From: an uncultured Treponema sp.
GTDB lineage: Bacteria; Spirochaetota; Spirochaetia; Treponematales; Treponemataceae
NCBI GenBank assembly: GCA_937902125.1
Contig: CALDIB010000098.1
Span: forward strand, 1-32,921
Length of the DNA: 32,921 bases
Direction: 5' to 3'
A program made the translations under genes and the position numbers. The stretch's first letter is position 1. Each line of letters starts with the position of its first letter. The notes under the pieces are model-generated. The model ran no database searches, was not told where the DNA came from, and saw only the letters and a list, made by a program, of their open reading frames with translations. Below are positions 1 to 6,341 of the stretch, piece by piece.

Positions 1-1179
1 GGTGTAAATCATGGTGGTGCTTACGTCGCTGTGGCCCAAAAGTTCTTGTATTGTGCGGATGTCGTAGCCCGCTTCCAAAAGATGGGTGGCAAAGCTGTGG
101 CGGAAGGTGTGGCAGCTGGCGTTTTTGTTTATTCCCGCTTCAAGAATCGCCTCTTTTACGGCCCTTTGCATAAGCGACTCGTCCATGCGCCAGCGGCCTT
201 CTTGTCCGGTGGCCCTGTTTTTCCAGCGGTTTTTTTGAGGAAAAAGCCACTGCCATTTTAATTCCTTGCAGGCAAACGGATATTTTTGAGCCAGTCCTTG
301 GGGCATTTCCACCCCTCCCCAGCCGTCGGCCAAATCTTTTTTGTGAATCGCCGAAACCTTTTTTATTTGCTCTTTCAGTTCCGCCTCAAGGCTTTGGGGA
401 AGCATGACCCGCCGGTCTTTTCCGCCCTTTCCGCCGCGGACAATTATTTCCTTCCGCTCAAAGTCCAAGTCCAAAAGTCTAAGCGAAAGCGCTTCGTTCA
501 ACCTTAATCCCGTTCCATACAAAAGCCGCGCCAAAAGCCTCTTGCTTCCCTCAAGGCGTTCAATGACCCTGGCGGCTTCGGTCCGGCTAAAGACAACTGG
601 AACCCTGGGCTTTTTCTTGGCGCGTATCACGGAGTCCAGCCTGTTCATTGGCGTGTTTTGGACGAACCTAAAATAAAACAAAAGCGCGGCCAGGGCTTGG
701 TTTTGCGTCGAGGCGCTGACATTTTTTTTGACGGCCAGATTTTTTAGAAACAAGTTGATTTTTGCCTGCGCATGCTCCCCGCAGGGGGCGCCGTTTTGCC
801 CCAAAAAAAGCTCAAGCCATTTTTTATAGCGCTCAACGGTGTTCTTGGAATAATGGCGGGCAAGCAAGGCGGCCTCAAGCTTTTTGGCCTCTCCTTGAAC
901 AAAGGGGCCGTCCGCTTTTTTGGGCGGCGGCAAGGCTTTTTCCGGCAAAGAAAATTCCGCCTCTTGGGGAACGCTGGCGGTGAACAAGCCGGTTTCGTAT
1001 AAATTGTTCAAAAGGCTGTCAAAGGATTTTTGGCTTTCGGGAATGAGCCAAACTTTTTTTTCTTCTTTCCACCGCCTGCCTGGGACGGAACGGACGGCTT
1101 CAAGGACAGGGTATGAAAAGCCCTGGGAAAAAGAAACGGCCGCGCAATGAGGGCCGCCGGAAGAAACTTTTACTATCAC
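1..1179 (-). CDS. intI: Integron integrase (IntI-type tyrosine recombinase), 3' end beyond the window
   Basis: This gene encodes a tyrosine recombinase that would join attI and attC sites of an integron. Translating the minus strand by eye gives one open frame from a GTG at 1179 to the window edge. Key segments are LLYGTGLRLNEALSLRLLDL (first catalytic Arg), GKGGKDR (the Lys region), a stretch ending in YPFACKELKWQWLFPQ that matches the IntI-specific insertion, and SCHTFRHSFATHLLEAGYDI followed by RTIQELLGHSDVSTTMIYT (HxxR, His, and the Tyr nucleophile at 4-6). About 85 extra N-terminal residues, with GRRWKEEKKVWLIP, precede the SAM-like core-binding domain. The GTG start has no clear ribosome site and is uncertain. 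The C-terminal few residues lie off the window. No attC-bearing cassettes are visible on its 5' side. The family call is firm; activity is not shown. Confidence 0.9.
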   Translation of the reverse strand, partial: MIVKVSSGGPHCAAVSFSQGFSYPVLEAVRSVPGRRWKEEKKVWLIPESQKSFDSLLNNLYETGLFTASVPQEAEFSLPEKALPPPKKADGPFVQGEAKKLEAALLARHYSKNTVERYKKWLELFLGQNGAPCGEHAQAKINLFLKNLAVKKNVSASTQNQALAALLFYFRFVQNTPMNRLDSVIRAKKKPRVPVVFSRTEAARVIERLEGSKRLLARLLYGTGLRLNEALSLRLLDLDFERKEIIVRGGKGGKDRRVMLPQSLEAELKEQIKKVSAIHKKDLADGWGGVEMPQGLAQKYPFACKELKWQWLFPQKNRWKNRATGQEGRWRMDESLMQRAVKEAILEAGINKNASCHTFRHSFATHLLEAGYDIRTIQELLGHSDVSTTMIYT

Positions 1180-1226
1180 GCTTATAAATATACAAAAAAA
1201 AGCGGCGGCCGGCAAATTTTTTGGGC

Positions 1227-1258
1227 AAAAAAACGGGCTCCGCGAAAGGCGAAACCCG
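1227..1258 (-). terminator. Intrinsic terminator between ilvE and intI
   Basis: On the minus strand a 10-bp stem with two wobble pairs (1249-1258 with 1234-1243) and a five-base loop is followed by seven T residues (1233-1227). It would end transcripts coming from ilvE before intI. Confidence 0.65.
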
Positions 1259-1282
1259 CAAAAGTCAAACAGACAAAAGGGA

Positions 1283-1311
1283 GCCTCTAAAAAGTTCAGC
1301 TTTTTAGAGGC
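1283..1311. repeat. Perfect 12-bp inverted repeat, stem-loop 1
   Basis: GCCTCTAAAAAG at 1283-1294 is the perfect complement of 1300-1311 across a five-base loop. The A/T-rich half next to the loop suits a terminator-like hairpin. It is the first of three stem-loops in a row between intI and ilvE. Confidence 0.6.
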
Positions 1312-1328
1312 AACTTTGAAAATGCGAT

Positions 1329-1361
1329 GTTGTAAGTCGCGCTATTATAGCGACTTGCAAC
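1329..1361. repeat. Inverted repeat, stem-loop 2
   Basis: Bases 1329-1340 (GTTGTAAGTCGC) pair with 1350-1361 (GCGACTTGCAAC), with one non-Watson-Crick position, around a nine-base loop. Its role is unknown. It sits between two stronger hairpins. Confidence 0.5.
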
Positions 1362-1366
1362 TCGCA

Positions 1367-1409
1367 GGAACCTCGAAAAACTTTCTGAAAGGGAGTTTTT
1401 CGAGGTTCC
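1367..1409 (-). terminator. 16-bp perfect stem-loop just after ilvE
   Basis: GGAACCTCGAAAAACT at 1367-1382 pairs perfectly with 1394-1409 around an 11-base loop. It begins nine bases past the ilvE stop, so a role in ending or protecting the ilvE transcript is likely. There is no T run directly after it, and the better intrinsic terminator lies at 1227-1258. Confidence 0.45.
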
Positions 1410-1417
1410 CAAAAGGC

Positions 1418-2440
1418 CTATTGGATTTCAACTATCCAGCCGTCGGGCGCTTTTTCGGTTCCCATTTGAATGCCGGTCAAAGTGTCGCGGAGCTTTTGCA
1501 TTACCTGTCCGCACTTTTCCATTCCGCTGGGGAACATGATTTTTTTGTCGTGGTCGTCGATCTCGCCAATGGGAGAGATTACGGCCGCCGTTCCGCAAAG
1601 TCCGGCTTCGACAAAATTGGGCAATTCCGCCTTGTCAATCTTTCGCTCCTCCACTTCAAGCTTCAAGTATTCCTTGGCCACGTGAATCAAAGAACGCCTT
1701 GTGATTGAAGGCAAAATAGAATTAGACTTTGGCGTCACAAGCTTATTGTCCTTTGTCACAAAGAGAACGTTGGCGCCGCCGGTTTCCTCGATGTAAGTGT
1801 GCGTGGCAGGGTCGGTATACAAGTTCTCGGCGTAGCCGCGCTTGTGCGCGTCAACAATGTTGTGAAGGCTCATGGCGTAGTTGAGGCCGGCCTTGATGTC
1901 GCCGGTTCCGTGTGGCGCGGCGCGGTCAAGGTCTGAGATGCGGATCTTTATGGGCTTGACTCCGCCCTTAAAGTAAGGGCCGACCGGAGTGACCAAAATG
2001 CGGAACTGGTATTCGTCGGCGGGCTTTACGCCAATTACGGCGTTTGAGCCGAACATGTATGGGCGGATGTAAAGGGTGGCGCCGCTTCCGTAGGGCGGAA
2101 CCCATTCAATGTTGGCCTTTACGGTTTCGATTACGGCCTTTACAAAGCGGTCTTCGGGAAAAACCGGCATTTCAAGTCGGCGGCAAGAATCCGCCATGCG
2201 GCTTGCGTTGAGGTCTGGGCGGAAGGTGACGATTTTTCCGTCGGCGGTTGTGTAGGCCTTTAGGCCTTCAAAGCAAGTCTGCGCGTACTGCAATACGCCC
2301 GCGCATTCGCTGATTGTCACGGTGTGGTCGCTTGTGAGCGTTCCCTCGTCCCACTTTCCGTCCTTAAAATTGGCGACAAAGCTCTTTGTCGTTTCCATGT
2401 AGCCAAAGGGAAGGTTTCCCCAATCGATGTCTTTTGCCAT
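1418..2440 (-). CDS. ilvE: Branched-chain amino acid aminotransferase
   Basis: This enzyme interconverts valine, leucine and isoleucine with their 2-oxo acids, using glutamate/2-oxoglutarate and PLP in the cytoplasm. The protein is 340 residues, the usual length of the fold-type IV class with an N-terminal cap (YbgE/BCAT2-like). Visible landmarks are QTCFEGLKAY (51-64), YIRPYMFGS, DIKAGLNYAMS with the PLP lysine at K183, YIEETGGANVLFV around residue 219, and SITRRSL. The ATG at 2440 has GAGGTAAAG upstream and follows a near-consensus promoter at 2461-2489. The downstream side carries stem-loops and a terminator, so it is probably transcribed alone. The identification is strong; amino acid preference is inferred from the family. 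Confidence 0.93.
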   Translation of the reverse strand: MAKDIDWGNLPFGYMETTKSFVANFKDGKWDEGTLTSDHTVTISECAGVLQYAQTCFEGLKAYTTADGKIVTFRPDLNASRMADSCRRLEMPVFPEDRFVKAVIETVKANIEWVPPYGSGATLYIRPYMFGSNAVIGVKPADEYQFRILVTPVGPYFKGGVKPIKIRISDLDRAAPHGTGDIKAGLNYAMSLHNIVDAHKRGYAENLYTDPATHTYIEETGGANVLFVTKDNKLVTPKSNSILPSITRRSLIHVAKEYLKLEVEERKIDKAELPNFVEAGLCGTAAVISPIGEIDDHDKKIMFPSGMEKCGQVMQKLRDTLTGIQMGTEKAPDGWIVEIQ

Positions 2441-2460
2441 AACTTTACCTCGATAAAAGA

Positions 2461-2489
2461 ATTATAGTATTTATTAAGAATTGTTTCAA
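2461..2489 (-). promoter_or_regulatory. Promoter of ilvE
   Basis: On the minus strand TTGAAA (2489-2484) and TATAAT (2466-2461) are separated by 17 bp, a near-perfect sigma-70 promoter. The predicted start of transcription leaves a short leader with GAGGTAAAG before the ATG at 2440. Confidence 0.75.
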
Positions 2490-2517
2490 GTCACTAAAGG
2501 CGCCTTGCCCGCCCTTC

Positions 2518-3369
2518 CTAGTTCGCGCTCACCCTTAGGACGCGCGCCTTTTGGCTTTTGAACGAGGCTTCCTCGCCGGGAGCCAGCGCGAAAATGTCCT
2601 CGGCCGCGAACTTGTCCGCGCCGGAAGCGGGCGACTCCACGCTTCCCTCGCCTTCCAAAACATATACAAGCTGGACGGCCGCGGGATTGTTTTTGGCGGA
2701 ATTTTCCTTCCCATTTTGCAGGGCGGAGCTTGCGAGCGGAGCCTCGTTTGCAAAGCGGGCCTCCCCGTTTACGGCCTTTTCTTCCAAAGAAAAATACTGG
2801 CAGTCAAAGCGGCCCGGAAAGCGCGCGATTTTGGCCAAGCCTTCGTTCTTTACGCTGGCCACGCCCTTTTGAACGTGAAGCTCGCGCGGGCGGCCCCAGT
2901 CGTACAAGCGGTAGGTTATGTCGCAGGACTGCTGGACTTCCATAAGGCGAAGGCCTCCGCCGATGGCGTGGACCGTTCCAGACGGAATGAAGACAAAGTC
3001 GCCGGCGCGCACTTCGACTTGATTTAAAAGCGGGTCAAGCGCGTTTTTCTCTATCGCCTCGGCGACGCTCTCGCGGCTGGGGTTTCCGTTAAGGCCGTAG
3101 ACAAGCTTTGCGCCGGGCTTTGCCGAAAGGACAAGCCAGCACTCGGTCTTTCCGACATTGCCGGGGCCTTCCAAAAGCGCGGCGGTCTCGTCGTCGGGGT
3201 GGACTTGCACGCTAAGGGATTGGTCGGCTTGGATCACCTTTACCAAAAGCGGATAGGGGCCGCCGCAAAAGTCCAAGAATTCTTTTTGGCATCCGTTGGG
3301 ATGGGTGGAAGAAATCCAAAGCTCATAGCCCCAAACCTTGTCCATTTTTATCGCGGATAGCTTCAACAT
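2518..3369 (-). CDS. manA: Mannose-6-phosphate isomerase, class I (short form)
   Basis: This is a zinc enzyme that interconverts mannose-6-phosphate and fructose-6-phosphate, feeding GDP-mannose synthesis or mannose catabolism. The 283-residue protein is a short class I cupin form, like those of Bacillus rather than the roughly 390-residue enteric form. Landmarks are KVWGYELWISS near the start, LLVKVIQADQSLSVQVHPDD (zinc His), KTECWLVL (zinc Glu), FVFIPSGTVHAIGGG (zinc His), and YRLYDWGRPRELHV. The ATG at 3369 has AGGAG six bases upstream. Its stop precedes the ilvE promoter, so the two genes share direction but not necessarily a transcript. A long palindromic element fills the gap upstream. 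It may serve sugar supply for the glycan genes further right; that link is inference. Confidence 0.92.
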   Translation of the reverse strand: MLKLSAIKMDKVWGYELWISSTHPNGCQKEFLDFCGGPYPLLVKVIQADQSLSVQVHPDDETAALLEGPGNVGKTECWLVLSAKPGAKLVYGLNGNPSRESVAEAIEKNALDPLLNQVEVRAGDFVFIPSGTVHAIGGGLRLMEVQQSCDITYRLYDWGRPRELHVQKGVASVKNEGLAKIARFPGRFDCQYFSLEEKAVNGEARFANEAPLASSALQNGKENSAKNNPAAVQLVYVLEGEGSVESPASGADKFAAEDIFALAPGEEASFKSQKARVLRVSAN

Positions 3370-3381
3370 ACGAACTCCTAC

Positions 3382-3650
3382 AAAACACGGCGGCTCCCAG
3401 TCGCGTGTCGGCGTTGCGAAACCGCTAGCCAGCAGTCTCGTTTCCGTTGGAAACGAGGCCTCTTAAGGTATTGCAGTCGCGCATACGCGCTCCGCACGGC
3501 TCGCTCCACTAATAATCAGGCGCAAACTGATTGCCCGCGCTCGCGAGAGCGCAGTTGAATAAATTTCAACTAGCAAAACGGAGGGCTTGTCCGACGTAGA
3601 GTTTTCGCAAGCCGCCCCGCTCCTTCGCGCCGCCTTTATTTACAGCAATT
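3382..3650. repeat. Long imperfect palindromic element, copy A
   Basis: The gap between manA and the nucleotidyltransferase is filled by this element. Its left end (GGCGGCTCCCAG onward, 3389-3426) resembles the reverse complement of its right end (3597-3645). The left end recurs at 13051-13092 and the right end at 13157-13213. A middle segment with GCAAAACGGAGGGCTTG recurs at 11852-11870. It looks like a MITE- or REP-like dispersed repeat able to fold on itself. Exact ends were judged by eye. Confidence 0.55.
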
Positions 3651-3661
3651 AATTTTTGCCG

Positions 3662-4570
3662 CTATCCCCAAAGCTTTTCAGGATAGTAGCCCGAGGCGAT
3701 TTTGGCGGCGATTTCAGCCTTTACTATTTCCCGGTCTTGGGGGTAAGTCATGCCGAACCAACTTTCTGTCGATGAGAAGAATTTTATCACGCCCTCGCCA
3801 TGCTTTACGATGTCGCTGGCCGCGACCGGCAAAAGAGCCTCTTGCTTGGGAGTGTAAAGACCTTCCTTCTTAAAGTTTTCCCAGTATTCGTTAAAGCCTT
3901 CAAAGGCCTTGGGGCTAAAGCCAAAGAGGTTCATGCTGACACATTCGTTTCCTGTAAGCGGAACTGTGGCGCCGTCAATGTCGCTGAAAATTTTTCCGCC
4001 GTCACCGTAGTAAATCTTTGTGTTCTCCACAATTGTGTCCAAAAGGCCGTCCTTTACCGAGCAAACGCCCCGGCTCACCGAGCCGCTTTTGCTCATGGTC
4101 TTTCCAAGAACGTAGCCAACCATGGCGTGCTCCCTGGAGTCGTTTGAAATGGAAGAAAGGTAGGCGCCCAGCGTCTTGAAGGCTTCGCGGCCGTAGTAGT
4201 CGTCGGAATTGATGACGGCGAAGGGCTCGCGGATTTTTTCCAGCGCGCAAAGGACGGCGTGAACCGTTCCCCAAGGCTTTTGGCGCTCGCTTGTCTTTGC
4301 AATTTCGTCTGCGGTCAAAAGGGATTCCCGAGACTGAAAGACGTATTCGGCGTCAAAGTTGGCGGCGATTCTGTCAAACAAGCGGGAGCGGAAATCCGCC
4401 TCGATGTCCTTTCTGATTATGAAAACAACTTTTCCAAAGCCGCTCATTTTGGCGTCGTAATTGGCAAAGTCCAAAAGGCATTCGCCGTTTTTTCCCACCG
4501 CGTCAATTTGCTTAACTCCGCCGTAGCGGCTTCCCATTCCGGCCGCCAAAACTAACAATGTTGGTTTCAT
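3662..4570 (-). CDS. Sugar nucleotidyltransferase (NDP-sugar pyrophosphorylase-like)
   Basis: This 302-residue protein is likely to couple a nucleotide to a sugar phosphate, or a similar substrate, in the cytoplasm. The N-terminus LVLAAGMGSRYGGVKQID is the signature G-rich loop of the NTP_transferase (GT-A-like) fold, and FAVINSDDYYG (about residues 117-127) carries the metal-binding Asp pair. The rest is typical of an uncharacterised bacterial nucleotidyltransferase family, so the substrate cannot be named. The ATG lies one base after the stop of the response regulator, and AAGGAGA lies nine bases upstream inside that gene, so the two are translationally coupled. The coupling to a c-di-GMP signalling gene is unusual for an activated-sugar enzyme. 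Confidence 0.8.
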   Translation of the reverse strand: MKPTLLVLAAGMGSRYGGVKQIDAVGKNGECLLDFANYDAKMSGFGKVVFIIRKDIEADFRSRLFDRIAANFDAEYVFQSRESLLTADEIAKTSERQKPWGTVHAVLCALEKIREPFAVINSDDYYGREAFKTLGAYLSSISNDSREHAMVGYVLGKTMSKSGSVSRGVCSVKDGLLDTIVENTKIYYGDGGKIFSDIDGATVPLTGNECVSMNLFGFSPKAFEGFNEYWENFKKEGLYTPKQEALLPVAASDIVKHGEGVIKFFSSTESWFGMTYPQDREIVKAEIAAKIASGYYPEKLWG

Positions 4571-4571
4571 T

Positions 4572-6272
4572 TCAAAAATCTCCTTGTTGGGCCAACTCTT
4601 TCACAAAGGCCTCAAAGTCTTGCGCAGGGAGGGGCTTTGAAAAATAATAGCCTTGAACAATGTCGCAGCCAGAACTTTTTAGCATTTTATACTGTTCTTC
4701 GTTTTCCACGCCTTCCGCCACGACCGGAACGCCCAAGAATTTCGCGATGTCCATTATCATCTTTACCATGCGAAAATTCTTTTCGTCCTTTTGCATCTCG
4801 CGGACAAATTTCATGTCCATTTTTAGAACGTCGATAGGAAGGCTTGAATGCATGTTTAGGGAAGAATAGCCTGAACCAAAGTCGTCCATCTCAATCACAA
4901 AGCCCTTGTCCCGGAAAGAGCGGACAACCTCCACCAAGCGGTTGGAATCTTCGGAATATCCCGACTCGGTGATTTCCAAATGCAAGTCTTTGGGCTCAAG
5001 TCCAAAATGATTGACGATGAACATAATCTCGTCCTCTATGTTCAAGTCATGAATGTCTATGCGGGAAACGTTCACGCTCACAGGAAGGGAAAGCTTGTAT
5101 TTGTCCTTCCACAAGCGAACCTTTGAAGCCGCCTCCCTCCATACAAATTTGTCCACGATTTGAATCAAGCCGTTGTCTTCAAACAAGGGAATGAAAAGGC
5201 CCGGCGAAACAAGGCCAAATTCCGGATGCTCCCAACGAACCAAGGCCTCCGCCCCTTTCAAGACAGGCTTTTCGCCCTGAATGCCAAATTTAGGCTGAAA
5301 GAAAACCTTGAACTGTTTTTTTTCAATTCCATCCGAAACGTCTCCTATCAGGCGTTCGGAAAAAAGCGTTTTTTTCCTAGACTCGTCGTCGTATCTGGCG
5401 ACAGAAAGATTGTATTTGTCGCGGATGGTGTTGCAGGCAACGCGGGCTTTCTCAAAACGCTCCTCGACCTTAACTTCGGAACTTTGGGCGCAAAAACCTA
5501 TGCGGACTCTAACTTTGGAGGAACCGCAGTCCTTTTTTAAGGCGTTGTCCAACGAATCCTTCAAGCTGTCCAAATTTTTTTGGCTGGGAACGTAAAGCAT
5601 AAAAATGTCGTCTTTTTTTCGCGCGGCCAAGCCGTTCCAAGCCTCGGCGTATGACTTTAAAAAACCTGAAAGGCTTTTTAAAACCTTGTCGCCGTAGCTT
5701 CGTCCATACAACGCGTTCACCAAATGGAAATGGTCTATGTCAAAAACCACCGCGTCCATTTGCTTTTTTGGATTGTAGCGGTCAAAAACCCCAGCGTACT
5801 CATAAAAGAAGGATTCTGAATAAAGGCCTGTGAACTCGTCCCTTTCCGCCGCCTGAATTACGGAGCGGTCTTCAAAAAACTCTATGATTCTTTGGACTCT
5901 GGCCAAAATCACTTCCGGCATGTCGTAGGGTTTTGTTATGAAGTCCGCCGCGCCCATCTCAAGGCTTTTAATTTCGGCGGCCTTGTCGGCGGTCAGGACA
6001 ATGATGGGAAGGCGCTTAAACTCCCCGTCCGCCCTAACCCGCTCAAGGACTCCAAAGCCGTCCAAGTTGGGCATCAAAAGGTCCAACAAAACAAGGGAAA
6101 GCCGGCCCTTGTTTTGCTCCATCAAGTCAAGGGCTTCCAGGCCGTCCTTTGCAAAAATAACTGAATATCTTTCTTTTAGAATCTCGCCTAATATCTCACG
6201 GTTTACGGCTTCGTCTTCAACAACCAAGACTGAACGCTTAATTTGCCCGCCAGAAGTAATCCTTGTTTCCAT
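4572..6272 (-). CDS. Response regulator with REC, degenerate GGDEF and EAL domains (probable c-di-GMP phosphodiesterase)
   Basis: This cytoplasmic two-component regulator (566 residues) probably degrades cyclic di-GMP when phosphorylated. The REC domain covers about 12-130, with acidic residues at ED (19-20) and phospho-acceptor D64 in LLDLLMPNLDG. A GGDEF fold follows (about 145-300) but its signature is KDDIF at 220-224, so cyclase activity is unlikely. The EAL domain (about 315-560) keeps every landmark: AEALVRWEHP (E342-L344), NVSRIDI, LEITESG, MDDFGSGYSSL (D463, D464), VVAEGVE and QGYYFSKPL. The ATG at 6272 has AGAAGG upstream and its own promoter at 6313-6341. The hybrid kinase lies just upstream in the same direction and is the likely partner. 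Targets such as motility or surface glycan are not shown. Confidence 0.9.
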   Translation of the reverse strand: METRITSGGQIKRSVLVVEDEAVNREILGEILKERYSVIFAKDGLEALDLMEQNKGRLSLVLLDLLMPNLDGFGVLERVRADGEFKRLPIIVLTADKAAEIKSLEMGAADFITKPYDMPEVILARVQRIIEFFEDRSVIQAAERDEFTGLYSESFFYEYAGVFDRYNPKKQMDAVVFDIDHFHLVNALYGRSYGDKVLKSLSGFLKSYAEAWNGLAARKKDDIFMLYVPSQKNLDSLKDSLDNALKKDCGSSKVRVRIGFCAQSSEVKVEERFEKARVACNTIRDKYNLSVARYDDESRKKTLFSERLIGDVSDGIEKKQFKVFFQPKFGIQGEKPVLKGAEALVRWEHPEFGLVSPGLFIPLFEDNGLIQIVDKFVWREAASKVRLWKDKYKLSLPVSVNVSRIDIHDLNIEDEIMFIVNHFGLEPKDLHLEITESGYSEDSNRLVEVVRSFRDKGFVIEMDDFGSGYSSLNMHSSLPIDVLKMDMKFVREMQKDEKNFRMVKMIMDIAKFLGVPVVAEGVENEEQYKMLKSSGCDIVQGYYFSKPLPAQDFEAFVKELAQQGDF

Positions 6273-6312
6273 CTCAAAGCCTTCTTAAGTTGATTTTTTT
6301 TTACAACAAGAC

Positions 6313-6341
6313 ATTATAATTCTATAAACAGAATTTTGCAA
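6313..6341 (-). promoter_or_regulatory. Promoter of the EAL response regulator
   Basis: On the minus strand TTGCAA (6341-6336) and TATAAT (6318-6313) are 17 bp apart. The -35 overlaps the last codons of the kinase gene, so the regulator can be made independently of the kinase. Confidence 0.65.

Noticed and set aside
1180..1417. attI site or attC cassettes upstream of intI
   Set aside because: No GTTRRRY core sites were found on either strand, and the inverted repeats are long perfect stems unlike attC sites.
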